A stretch of DNA of 64,000 bases from JBBQSN01 sp963825505 (GTDB lineage Bacteria > Actinomycetota > Actinomycetes > Actinomycetales > CAWJMD01). The notes beneath the pieces are model-generated. The model made no database searches. It was not told the origin of the DNA and worked only from the letters and a program-made list of their open reading frames with translations. Of this stretch, positions 24,416 through 32,904 are shown one piece after another. The position numbers and the translations under genes are program-made. The stretch lies in the NCBI GenBank assembly GCA_963825505.1, contig CAWGTL010000009.1, positions 62,001-126,000 on the forward strand, written 5' to 3'. The first letter of the stretch is position 1; each line of letters begins with the position of its first letter.

Positions 24416-25132
24416 GTGGACCACGAGACGGGCGAGCACGGGCTGGACCCCACCTGGTGGGAGGACCGCTACCGCTCGCAGGACGCCGGGACGGCCCACC
24501 CGCCCAACCCGTACCTGGTGGAGGTGGCGGGCGGGCTGGACCCGGGCCGGGCGCTGGACGCGGGTTGCGGCGAGGGGGCGGAGACGCTCTGGCTGGCCGA
24601 GAAGGGTTGGCACGTCACGGCTCTGGACGTCTCGCAGACCGCGCTCGACCGTGCACGCGAGCGGGCGGAGGCGCTCGGGCCCGAGGTGGCGGGACGGATC
24701 ACCTGGGTGCGGGCCGAGCTCGCCGCCTGGTCGCCGCCCACCGGCGGTCTCGACCTGGTCTGCTCCCACTACGCGCACCCCACCGGGCCGGCGGGCCGGA
24801 TGGTCGAGCAGCTCGGAGCCGCGGTCGCACCCGGCGGCACGCTGCTCGTCGTCGGGCACCAGCACACCGGCGGGCACGGTCACGGCGGGGGGCGCGGGGA
24901 CAGCGACGGTCATGCGCACACCGACGGTCATGCGCACAGCGACGGCCACGGTCCGGCGGCGGGTACGACGTTCACGCCCGAGGTCGTGACGGCTGCCCTC
25001 GACCCCGGCGGCTGGGACGTCCTGGTGGCGGAGCACCGCACCCGCCGGACGGGCGCACCCGGCGCTATTGGCGGTCCTGGGGGTCCTGGCGCGACCCTGG
25101 ACGACGCCGTCGTGGTGGCCCGCCGACGCTGA
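24416..25132 (+). CDS. Class I SAM-dependent methyltransferase with a His-rich insertion
   Basis: The 238-residue protein has TWWEDRYRSQ at the start, motif I ALDAGCGEGAETLWLA (about 45-60), VTALDVSQTALDRA and LDLVCSHYAH, as in TehB/thiopurine-like methyltransferases. After the strand TLLVVGHQ come about 35 residues rich in His, Gly and Asp (GHGHGGGRGDSDGHAHTDGHAHSDGHG), encoded by near-repeats at about 24900-24951. The fold then resumes (TFTPEVVTAALDPGGWDVLVAEHR). The insertion resembles metal-binding His loops. A second Gly-rich stretch (GAIGGPGGPGA) lies near the end. The methyl acceptor is unknown; a metal-related substrate is speculation. Confidence 0.85.
   Translation: MDHETGEHGLDPTWWEDRYRSQDAGTAHPPNPYLVEVAGGLDPGRALDAGCGEGAETLWLAEKGWHVTALDVSQTALDRARERAEALGPEVAGRITWVRAELAAWSPPTGGLDLVCSHYAHPTGPAGRMVEQLGAAVAPGGTLLVVGHQHTGGHGHGGGRGDSDGHAHTDGHAHSDGHGPAAGTTFTPEVVTAALDPGGWDVLVAEHRTRRTGAPGAIGGPGGPGATLDDAVVVARRR
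24900..24951 (+). repeat. Near-tandem repeats encoding a His/Asp/Gly-rich loop
   Basis: Three units of about 18 bases share GACGGTCATGCGCACA or close variants. They encode DGHAHT/DGHAHS/DGHG in frame within the methyltransferase, so slippage could change loop length by six residues at a time. Confidence 0.7.
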
Positions 25133-25218
25133 CGTCCGGTCTCGTCCACAGCTCGCCCCTCCACCTGGGCGTTGTCCACACGATCCGTTGCGGCACAGCG
25201 GTTGTCGGTGGTGCCGCC

Positions 25219-25224
25219 TAGTCT
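25219..25224 (+). promoter_or_regulatory. Predicted -10 element of a leaderless promoter (DUF222-HNH gene)
   Basis: TAGTCT lies six bases before ATG 25231. The same context before the remnant at 6957 reads TCGTCT, with the key A lost, while the flanks (GTTGTCGGTG upstream and TGGGGTATGG downstream) are kept. Confidence 0.5.
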
Positions 25225-25230
25225 TGGGGT

Positions 25231-26691
25231 ATGGCGGTGGAGACGGTGGACGCGGGGTCGGGGCACCCTGTCTTCGCCGGTCTGGCCCTGATCGAGCAGG
25301 GCCTGGCCCAGGTCCAGGAGGCCTCGACCTGGTCGTTGGACGACCGCCAGGTCGCCACCCTGATCGTCGGGCTCACCCAGCTCGGCGCGCGCACCGAAGC
25401 AGCACGAGGTGCAGCGCTGCGCGAGTCCGTCTCCCGGGAGACCCCGGACGCGCGCGGTGAGCAGGGTGCGCGGACGGTGAACCTGCTCAAGTCCCGGTGC
25501 CGGGTCTCCCCGAGGCGGGCGTCGGCGGATGTGGAGAACGCGAAGCTGACCTGCCCCGACACCGGGACCCTGCGCGAGCTGGGCCGCGCGTTGGCGGCCG
25601 GCGCGGTGTCGCGCGAGCACGTCGACGTCGCGAGGTCGGCGCTGAAGCGGCTTCCGGGCCGGGTGGTGCGGGAGCGGCGGGACGAGGTCGACCACCTGCT
25701 GACCGAGCACGCCCGCAGCGTTCGAACCCGGGACGGCGGAGTACCTGTCGCGGCACCTGCTGTCGGTGATCACCCCGGACCGCGGCGGACCGGTACGACG
25801 AGAACGCCCTGGACCGGCGGCACCTGTCGGTGGCGACCGACCAGACCGGGATGGTCCTGCTCAGCGGCCAGCTCGACCAGTGCACCGGGTTGAAGTTCGC
25901 GACGGTCCTGGACCACCTCGTCGAGACCGACCGTGCCACCGGCAGCGCGGATGGCGCCGACGGCGGCGAGCCGGATCTGCGGACGCGTGGTCAGCGTCGC
26001 GTCGACGCCCTCGGGGTGATGGCCGACGCCGCCGCCGAGTTCCTCGGCCTCGGCGCCGCCGCACAGCAGGCGACCGATGAGGACGCGCCTGTCACCCGGC
26101 AGCGTGCGGCACGGGCGGTCCCGCGGGTCGTGGTCGTCACGACCCCGGATCAGCTCGCCGGCACCGAGGGTGCCGGTGCCGCGTGCACGACCGGCGGCGA
26201 CCTGGTCGGCCAGCGGCGCGCTGACGCGGATCGCCTGCGACGCCGTCATCGACCGCGTGGTCCTGGACAAGACCGGGCGGGTGCTGGCGATGGACACGAC
26301 CGGCAGGCTCGCCACCGCCGCCCAGCAGACCGCCCTGGCCGCCCGCGACCGCGGGTGCACCTGGCCGGGATGCACCACCCCGCCGTCGCTGTGCGAGGCG
26401 CACCACGTCATCTGGTGGTCCCGCGGCGGACCCACCACCCTCGACAACCTCGCGCTGCTCTGCCACCGCCACCACACCCAGATCCACGCCCAGCCCGACG
26501 ACACCGACCGACCGGGCGACGCCTGGGTGATGGTGATGCGCGACGGGATCCCCTGGTTCCGACCACCCGACCGGCTCGACCCCGACCGCCGGTTGCGGCG
26601 CAACACCTTCCACCAGACCGTCCAGGCCACCCGCGCCACCGGCCTGCGCTGGCGCGCTCCCCGACCGCCCGACAGCACCGCGCCGCCGTGA
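25231..26691 (+). pseudogene. DUF222-HNH endonuclease gene with three frameshifts
   Basis: The protein is read in pieces. Frame one (25231 to about 25720) has the DUF222 start and SREHVDVARSALKRLPG. The next (to about 25781) has FEPGTAEYLSRHLLSVITPD. The third (to about 26207) has RYDENALDRRHLSVATDQTGM. The last, to TGA 26691, has RIACDAVIDRVVLD and the HNH core GCTWPGCTTPPSLCEAHHVIWWSRGG...LCHRHHTQIH. Removing one base at each junction restores about 485 residues, the usual size. The catalytic HHVIWW and Cys zinc ligands are intact. Such genes occur in many copies in actinobacteria and their role is unclear. All three lesions are +1, so assembly error is likely; otherwise the gene is dead. 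Confidence 0.85.
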
Positions 26692-26769
26692 AACCACCGA
26701 TGAGTCCCGCGCGGTCGCACGGCGAGGCGTCGGCGCTGCAGTCCGAGGGGTCGACCTGCACGCCGGAGG

Positions 26770-27155
26770 GTGGTCTGCGCCATCCCGTGGTCGTGCGCAG
26801 CCGGCACGAAGTGCGTCCCGATCAGGCCGTTGGTGGTGGCTCCGCAGATCGCGAAGCCGGCGAACAGCGCCCAGAAGGTGCGGGTGCGGGCCGCGGTGAC
26901 CAGACCCTGCACCGCGCGCCGGGCGGCGCCGCGTCCGGGCAGAACCGGCTCCGGCGGGTCGGACGGGTCGGCGCCGTAGGGCAGCACGCCGAGGTCCTGG
27001 GGGCGGTCGCGCAGGAGCAGCACCTCCAGCGGCACCATCAGCACGCTCGGCGCAGCGCGGAAGCCGGCCGCCCCGATCAGCGCCACGAAGGCCACGGCCG
27101 CGACGAACCAGGCGGGGTGGACGCACCGGGCGCGCACCGGCGAAGCGGTGGTCAC
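26770..27155 (-). pseudogene. Truncated major facilitator transporter remnant
   Basis: From GTG 27155, which overlaps the YihY stop (GTGA), the product has one helix (AWFVAAVAFVALIGAAGF) running directly into APSVLMVPLEVLLLRDRPQDLGVLPYGA. That motif normally lies in the cytoplasmic loop between helices 6 and 7 of MFS carriers. It continues ARTRTFWALFAGFAICGATTNGLIGTHFVPAAHDHGM and loses resemblance near 26770, before helix 8. Helices 2-6 and the C-terminal helices are thus missing, and the frame runs on without a stop into the HNH gene's antisense. It is a doubly deleted remnant next to a mobile-type HNH gene. Confidence 0.75.
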
Positions 27156-28189
27156 GGCGCGACGCCACCCGGGTGCGCGGACCGGTCGGTGCCGCGCTCG
27201 CTGTCCGGTCCGGTCGGGTCGGCCCGCACGGCGAGCGCCTCGGGGTCCTCGCTCACGGGGCTCTCCACCCGCGCGTGCAGAGCCTCCATCTGCGCCGCGA
27301 CGGCGGTGCCGGCGAACAGCGAGATCGCCGACAGGTAGCACCACAGCAGGAGGGCGAAGATGCCCGCCAGCGGGCCGTACACCTCGTCGAAGGAGGTGCT
27401 GAGCCGCAGGTAGAGCGCGAGCAGGGCGGTGGACGCCGTGGTCAGCACCACCGCCACGCCGGACCCCAGCGCCAGCCACGACAGCGCGGGCTGGCGCCGC
27501 CGCGGCACGTGGTCGAGCAGCACCGCGATCGTGAACGTCGTGGTGAGCAGGCCGGCCGGCCAGCGCAGCAGGTCCCACGCGAGGTGCCGTCCGGGTCCCC
27601 ACCCGTACACCTCCGTCAGCGCGTCGCCGAGCGCCCCGCCGCCGACAAGGAGGATGAAACCCGCTCCCACAGGCACCATCAGGACGAGCGTGAGCACCGC
27701 CGCCCGACCGTACTTCAGCAGCGCCGGGCGGTCGCGACGGATGCCGTAGATCCGGTTGGTGCCGCGCTCGATCTGCGCCGTGGCGGTGATCATCGCCATC
27801 ACGGCCACCAGGAGGCCGACCACCAGCGCGACCTCGCCGACGTCCTCGTCGAGGTCGCCGTCGAGCAGCTGACCCACCGCCTGGTCGCCCTGCGTGCCCG
27901 GCGACAGCTCGGCGACCGTGCGGGCCACCACCTCCGCGGCCAGGCCCGAGTCCAGGTCGCTGGCCAGACCCGTGAGAGCCACCAGGAACGGCACGAGGCC
28001 GAGCGCCATCTGCAGCGCCAGGGCGCGGCTGCTGCTGAACCCGTCGCCGAACCGGAACCGCAGGAACGACTCGCGCAGGACCCGCAGCACCCCGTGCCTG
28101 CGGACCGTGTGCCAGGCGTCCTCGGCGTCGAGCTCGTCCCCGGCCATGTCGCTGGTCACCGGAACACGCCGAGCGGTCGTCACGGCCAC
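27152..28189 (-). CDS. YihY/BrkB-family inner-membrane protein
   Basis: The product of about 345 residues has the YihY/virulence-factor-BrkB pattern with six helices: SSRALALQMALGLVPFLVALTG, AQIERGTNRIYGIRRDRPALLKYGRA and YGPLAGIFALLLWCYLSAISLFAG. The family is widespread; its biochemical role is unknown and it is no longer thought to be an RNase. The start is uncertain. GTG 28189 is chosen for AGGG six bases upstream; GTG 28159 and ATG 28147 are alternatives. The C-terminus is acidic and unstructured. It is divergent from the first TerD gene. Confidence 0.88.
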   Translation of the reverse strand: MAVTTARRVPVTSDMAGDELDAEDAWHTVRRHGVLRVLRESFLRFRFGDGFSSSRALALQMALGLVPFLVALTGLASDLDSGLAAEVVARTVAELSPGTQGDQAVGQLLDGDLDEDVGEVALVVGLLVAVMAMITATAQIERGTNRIYGIRRDRPALLKYGRAAVLTLVLMVPVGAGFILLVGGGALGDALTEVYGWGPGRHLAWDLLRWPAGLLTTTFTIAVLLDHVPRRRQPALSWLALGSGVAVVLTTASTALLALYLRLSTSFDEVYGPLAGIFALLLWCYLSAISLFAGTAVAAQMEALHARVESPVSEDPEALAVRADPTGPDSERGTDRSAHPGGVAP

Positions 28190-28260
28190 ATCGTGCCCTG
28201 GGGGTGCACCCGGCCGGGCGGCACCCGGCGCAACGTCACCGGACGGCAGCAGCACGCAGG

Positions 28261-28266
28261 TAGGTT
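28261..28266 (+). promoter_or_regulatory. Possible -10 element for the TerD genes
   Basis: TAGGTT lies 51 bases before GTG 28318. The leader carries GGAGGG, eight bases before the start codon. No convincing -35 was seen. Confidence 0.3.
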
Positions 28267-28317
28267 TGGCCCGACCGCGCACGGCCACCGCGGCCGCGAC
28301 CCCGGAGGGACGACCCA

Positions 28318-29802
28318 GTGACCCAGCTGACCAAGGGCGGCAACGCGCCCCTGACCGCCCACCAGGTGGTGCTCACCGTCGACGTGGGCGCCCCCGCCGA
28401 CCTGTCGGCGCTGCTCGTCACCGAGAGCGGCAAGGTGCGCTCCGACGCCGACTTCGTCTTCTACAACCAGCCCACCGGGCCGGGCGTCCGGTGCGTGCAG
28501 CCGGCCGGCGGGCAGGGCTGGAGGGTCGAGGTCGACCTCGGGCAGGTCCCCGCCGACGTCCACGCCGTCCGCCTGGTCACCTCCCTCGACGACCCGAACG
28601 GACGCTTCGGCAGCGTCGGCCAGCCGGTGGCCCGCGTCACCGACGGCGCCGGCGGGCCGCAGGCGGAGTTCACGATGACCGGGCTCGACAGCGAGAGCAT
28701 CGTCGTCGCCGTCGAGCTGTACCGCCGCCAGGGGTCGTGGAAGGTGCGTGCGGTGGGCCAGGGCTACGCCGGCGGCCTCGCCGACCTGATCAAGGACCAC
28801 GGCGTCTCCGTCGACGACGCACCCGCTGCCCCGGCTCCCCCAGCACCTGCCGCGCCGCCTGCCCCGCCGGCGGCGGCCGCACCACCCGCCGCACCCTCCT
28901 CGCCTCCTCCTGCTCCCTCGTACGGCCAGCCCGCCCCCCCAGCGCCCTCAGCACCCTCGGCGCCGCCCGCACCGTCCTACGGCCAGCCCGCCCCGGCGGC
29001 GCCGTCGTACGGCCAGGCGCCTCCCGCTCCCCCGGCCCCGCCGCAGACGGCACCACCCGCGGCGCCGTCGTACGGCCAGCCCGCGCCCGCACCGTCCTAC
29101 GGGCAGCCGGCCGCCCCCGCGCCGTCGTACGGCCAGCCGCCGGCCCCGCCCGCGCAGGCTGCGCCCGCCCAGCCGCAGCAGCCGCCGCAGGGGCAGGGCG
29201 AGGTCAGCCTGATGAAGGGCCGCACCGTCAGCCTGTCCAAGGGACAGAAGGTCTCGCTGTCCAAGGAGGGCGGCGTCGCCCTCACGATGATCCGGATGGG
29301 CCTGGGCTGGGACCCGATCAAGAAGGGCGGCTTCTTCGGTTCGCGCGAGGTCGACATCGACCTGGACGCCTCCTGCGTGCTGTTCGCCGACGAGCAGGCC
29401 GTCGACGTCGCGTTCTACAACCAGCTGCGCACCAAGGACGGCTCGATCCAGCACATGGGCGACAACCGCACCGGTGAGGGCGACGGCGACGACGAGGTGG
29501 TGATGGTCGACCTCACCCGGGTGCCCGTCCACGTCAGCACGCTGTTCTTCGTCGTCACGTCCTACGAGGGCCAGACCTTCGAGCAGGTGCAGAACGCGTT
29601 CTGCCGCCTGGTCGACCAGACCACGGGTGCCGAGCTCGCGCGCTACACGCTCGCGGGCGGCATGGCGAACACGGGCATGATCATGGCCAAGGTCTACCGC
29701 GAGGGCGGCGGCTGGAAGCTGCAGGCGATCGGCGAGGGCATCCAGGCGCGGGTGCCCACCGAGGCGATCCAGCAGCTGCACCGGTTCCTCAAGCGGTCCT
29801 GA
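28318..29802 (+). CDS. Two-domain TerD-family protein with a Pro/SYGQ-repeat linker
   Basis: The 494-residue protein has a divergent TerD domain at 1-165 (SDADFVFYNQPTGPG, VELYRRQGSWKVRAVGQGYAGGLADL). A 120-residue Pro/Ala linker carries six SYGQ motifs. A second, canonical TerD domain follows at about 298-494 (VSLSKGQKVSLSK, GLGWDP, DIDLDASC, FYNQLRTKDGSIQHMGDN, GEGDGDDE), where the acidic residues form the Ca2+ site. TerD proteins bind calcium and act in tellurite, phage and envelope-stress responses in the cytoplasm near the membrane. The linker looks intrinsically disordered and tyrosine-rich. It is 22 bases from the second TerD gene; terA, terB, terC and terZ are not present here. Confidence 0.92.
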   Translation: MTQLTKGGNAPLTAHQVVLTVDVGAPADLSALLVTESGKVRSDADFVFYNQPTGPGVRCVQPAGGQGWRVEVDLGQVPADVHAVRLVTSLDDPNGRFGSVGQPVARVTDGAGGPQAEFTMTGLDSESIVVAVELYRRQGSWKVRAVGQGYAGGLADLIKDHGVSVDDAPAAPAPPAPAAPPAPPAAAAPPAAPSSPPPAPSYGQPAPPAPSAPSAPPAPSYGQPAPAAPSYGQAPPAPPAPPQTAPPAAPSYGQPAPAPSYGQPAAPAPSYGQPPAPPAQAAPAQPQQPPQGQGEVSLMKGRTVSLSKGQKVSLSKEGGVALTMIRMGLGWDPIKKGGFFGSREVDIDLDASCVLFADEQAVDVAFYNQLRTKDGSIQHMGDNRTGEGDGDDEVVMVDLTRVPVHVSTLFFVVTSYEGQTFEQVQNAFCRLVDQTTGAELARYTLAGGMANTGMIMAKVYREGGGWKLQAIGEGIQARVPTEAIQQLHRFLKRS

Positions 29803-29824
29803 GCCGGCGGCCTCGGGCGCGAGC

Positions 29825-31447
29825 GTGACCACCGACCTGGTCAAGGGCCAGAACCTCCCCTGGCCCGACGCCGTCGTCACGGTCAGGGTGCACCACCCCG
29901 GCGACGTGTCGGCACTGCTGCTCGGCGCGGACGAGAAGGTCCGCAGCAGCGCCGATCTCGCCTTCTACAACCAGCCGGTGGCCGGTGCCGCCACCTGGTC
30001 GCCGGGCCCGCCGCAGCAGGTGCAGGTCGCGCTGGACCGCGTCGACCCCGACGTCACCACCGTCCTGGTCGTCGTGAGCACCGACCCCGGGGCGCCACCG
30101 CTGGGCAGCGGACCCGCACCGCGCGTGGAGCTGGTCGGCGCCGCGCAGGTCGTGGCCGCCTTCACCCCCACCGGGCTCACGTCCGAGCGCGCGCTGGTGA
30201 CCTGCGAGCTGTACCGGCGCGCAGGCGGGTGGAAGGTGCGCGCGGTGGGGCAGGGGTACGCCGGCGGGCTCGCCGAGGTCGTGACGCGGCACGGCGTCGA
30301 GGTCGACGAACCGGCACCGGCAGCGCCCACCGCACCACCGGCCGCCGCCGCTCCCGTGCCGCCGCCGTCGGTGCCGCGACCTCCGTCGGCCACGCCTCCA
30401 CCACCCCCGGGGACGTCGGCGCAGGAGAGGCTGGCCCGCCAGGCCGCCGGCATCCTCGAGGACGCCTCCCGGTCGACCGCCTCGCTCCGCTCGACCCTGG
30501 AGTACGCCGCGTCCCGGCTCGAGCGCGCGCTCGAGCAGCTCGTGGCCGATCCTCGAACCCGCTCCGGGCCGCAGAGCGAGACCGCCCGCGCCGCGGCCGA
30601 GCGCGAGCACGACGCGATGGTCGCCACCGCCCGCGCGAACCACGCCCGCGACATGGCCCACCTGCGCGAGGAGCTCGCCGGCCTCGAGTCGTCGCTGCCG
30701 GCACCGATGGCGCAGTGGACCTCACCCGCGTGGAGCTCGTGGCAGCCCGCCACGGAACGGGCGGCAGCGGTGCGGATCGGCACCCTCGGCGTCGACGACG
30801 CGCCGGGCCTGGCCGTGCCGATGCTGATCGGCCTGCCCCTGCACCTTCCCGTGCGCATCGACGGCGCCACGGGCGGGCCGCTCGCGGCGGCGCACGCGCT
30901 GCGGGCGGTCGCCACCCGGGTGCTCGCGGCAGCCCCGCCCGGGACGTTCGCCGTCACGGTCGTCGACGTCGGCGGCACCAACCCCGCCCCGATGCCCGCC
31001 CTCGGGCCCGTCGCCACCGACCCGGCCGCCGCCACGGCGGCGCTGGCCGACCTGGTGCGCCACCTCGACCTGGTCGAGATGGCTTACCAGGCAGGCCATC
31101 CCGAGGCCCTCGACGAGCTCGACGCGCGACCGCGGCTGCTCGTCGCGCACGACGTGCCCACCGGCCTCGACGACCACGCGCTCGGTCTGCTGCACCAGGT
31201 CGTCGACCGCGGGCCCGAGCTCGGGGTGCAGGTGGTGCTGTCCGCCACCGAGAGCGAGGCGGTTCCGGTGCCGCACCTGGCGGTGCTGCTGCGCGCGTGC
31301 CGCACGGTGCCGGCCGGCGACGGCGGGGTGCTCACCGACGGCTACGGCGGCACGTCGTGGGACTTCACCCCCGACCTCGGGCCGGCCGACCAGGACCTGC
31401 TCCCGCGCCTGCTCCCGCGGCTGTCGGTCCCCCGCCCGACCGCCTGA
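29825..31447 (+). CDS. TerD-domain protein with coiled coil and FtsK-like C-terminal domain
   Basis: The 540-residue protein starts with a TerD domain (1-165) close to the first domain of its neighbour (SADLAFYNQPVAG, VTCELYRRAGGWKVRAVGQGYAGGLAEV). It is followed by a Pro-rich linker, then a helical/coiled-coil stretch (about 198-290: ERLARQAAGILEDASRSTASLRSTLEYA...AHLREELAGLES). Residues about 310-540 resemble the nucleotide-binding part of FtsK-like proteins found with ter genes (VRIGTLG, PLHLPVRIDGA, RPRLLVAHDVPTGLDDHALGLLHQVVDRGPELGVQVVLS). No Walker A lysine motif (GxxxxGK[ST]) is visible, so ATPase activity is doubtful. It is probably co-transcribed with the upstream TerD gene. Confidence 0.85.
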   Translation: MTTDLVKGQNLPWPDAVVTVRVHHPGDVSALLLGADEKVRSSADLAFYNQPVAGAATWSPGPPQQVQVALDRVDPDVTTVLVVVSTDPGAPPLGSGPAPRVELVGAAQVVAAFTPTGLTSERALVTCELYRRAGGWKVRAVGQGYAGGLAEVVTRHGVEVDEPAPAAPTAPPAAAAPVPPPSVPRPPSATPPPPPGTSAQERLARQAAGILEDASRSTASLRSTLEYAASRLERALEQLVADPRTRSGPQSETARAAAEREHDAMVATARANHARDMAHLREELAGLESSLPAPMAQWTSPAWSSWQPATERAAAVRIGTLGVDDAPGLAVPMLIGLPLHLPVRIDGATGGPLAAAHALRAVATRVLAAAPPGTFAVTVVDVGGTNPAPMPALGPVATDPAAATAALADLVRHLDLVEMAYQAGHPEALDELDARPRLLVAHDVPTGLDDHALGLLHQVVDRGPELGVQVVLSATESEAVPVPHLAVLLRACRTVPAGDGGVLTDGYGGTSWDFTPDLGPADQDLLPRLLPRLSVPRPTA

Positions 31448-31470
31448 GCGCCTGACCACCTGAGCGTCGC

Positions 31471-32904
31471 TCAGACCGCGACCACCTTGCCGGGGTTGAG
31501 GATGCCGTGCGGGTCGAGCGCGCGCCGCAGCGCGCGGTGCATCTCGGCCACCACGGGGTCGAGCTCGGCCGCCAGGCCGTCGCGCTTGAGCAGGCCCACG
31601 CCGTGCTCGCCGGTGACGGTGCCGCCCAGATCCAGTGCGGCGGTGATGATCTCGGCGAACGCGGCCTGAGCCCGAGCGCGCGCGGCGTCGTCGCCGGGCG
31701 GGGTGATGAGCAGCGGGTGCAGGTTCCCGTCGCCGGCGTGGGCGATGTTGGCCACCAGCACCTCGTGCCGCCGGCCGATCTCCTCGACCCGCTCCAGCAT
31801 GGCCGGCACCGCGCCGACCGGGACGCAGACGTCCTCGGTGAGCACCGGCCCGAGCCGCTCCAGCGCGGGGTAGGCGAGCCGGCGGGCGCTGAACAGCGCC
31901 TCTGCCTCCTCGGGGTCCGACGAGCGCGCCGCCCAGGTGGCGCCGGCCGACTCGAAGGCCGCCAGCACGGCGTCCGCCTCGGCCTCTCCGGCGGAGCCGG
32001 GCGCGTCGACCCGCGCGAGCAGGATCGCCTCGGCGTCGGCCGACAGACCCATGTTCTTCCACTCGTCCACGGCCACGAGGCAGTGGTGGTCGAGCAGCTC
32101 GAGCGCGGACGGCACCACCCCGGTGGCCGCCACGGCGGCGACCGCCTCGCCGGCCGCGACCAGGGAACCGAAGTGACCCACGACGGTGTGCTCGGGCGGG
32201 CGCGCCGGCCGCAGCCGCACGGTGACCTCGGTGACGATGCCGAGCGTGCCCTCGGAGCCGACGAGCAGCCCGACCAGGTCGTAGCCCGCGACCCCCTTGG
32301 CGGTGCGCCGGCCGACCCGGACCAGGTCGCCGGTGCCCGTGACGACCTGCAGCTCCAGCACGTAGTCGCGGGTCACCCCGTACTTGACGCAGCAGATGCC
32401 GCCGGCGTTGGTGGCCACGTTGCCGCCGATCGTCGACCAGGGCGAGCTGGCCGGGTCCGGCGGGTACCAGAGGCCGACCTCGGCGACGGCCGCACGGAGG
32501 TGGTCGTTCACCACGCCCGGCTGCACCACGGCGTACCGCTCGAGGGTGTTCACCTCGAGCACGGCGTCCATCCGCTCGAGGCTCAGGACCACCCCGCCCT
32601 CGACGGCGTTGGCTCCGCCGGACAGCCCGGTGCCGGCACCGCGGGCCACGACGGGCGCGCCGTGCTCGAGGCACAGGCGCACCACGTCGCGGACCTGCTC
32701 GGCGGTGGTCGGCCGGAGCACCGCGACCGGGAGGGCGGACGGCGCCCACTCGGCCTCGTCGTGGCGGTACCGCTCGCGCGAGTCCGGCGAGGTGACGACG
32801 GTCCCTGCGGGCAGGAGGTCGAGCAGGGCGGCGCGCAGGAGGTCGTCCGGCAGCTCCTGCTCGACCTCGGTCACGAGGTCGAGCCTGTCATCGGTCGCCG
32901 TCAC
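31471..32904 (-). CDS. FAD-binding 2-hydroxyacid dehydrogenase (GlcD/D-lactate dehydrogenase type)
   Basis: The 477-residue flavoprotein has the PCMH FAD domain (about 40-225): VVARGAGTGLSGGANAVEGGVVLSLERMD and STIGGNVATNAGGICCVKYGVTRDYVL. A C-terminal FAD-linked oxidase domain has VLVANIAHAGDGNLHPLL and TGEHGVGLLKRD, which hold the conserved catalytic His residues. It oxidises glycolate, D-lactate or a similar 2-hydroxyacid and passes electrons to quinone or another acceptor. The start GTG 32904 overlaps the MFS stop (GTGA), so transporter and enzyme are made together. No separate Fe-S subunit (GlcF) is adjacent, which favours a single-subunit D-lactate-type enzyme. Confidence 0.92.
   Translation of the reverse strand: MTATDDRLDLVTEVEQELPDDLLRAALLDLLPAGTVVTSPDSRERYRHDEAEWAPSALPVAVLRPTTAEQVRDVVRLCLEHGAPVVARGAGTGLSGGANAVEGGVVLSLERMDAVLEVNTLERYAVVQPGVVNDHLRAAVAEVGLWYPPDPASSPWSTIGGNVATNAGGICCVKYGVTRDYVLELQVVTGTGDLVRVGRRTAKGVAGYDLVGLLVGSEGTLGIVTEVTVRLRPARPPEHTVVGHFGSLVAAGEAVAAVAATGVVPSALELLDHHCLVAVDEWKNMGLSADAEAILLARVDAPGSAGEAEADAVLAAFESAGATWAARSSDPEEAEALFSARRLAYPALERLGPVLTEDVCVPVGAVPAMLERVEEIGRRHEVLVANIAHAGDGNLHPLLITPPGDDAARARAQAAFAEIITAALDLGGTVTGEHGVGLLKRDGLAAELDPVVAEMHRALRRALDPHGILNPGKVVAV

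Noticed and set aside
24900..24951. The 18-base repeats as a regulatory repeat array
   Set aside because: They keep the reading frame and encode His-rich residues, so a coding explanation suffices.
28900..29170. The SYGQ-coding repeats as a possible CRISPR array
   Set aside because: Units are irregular in length, have no equal spacers, and stay in frame within the TerD gene.
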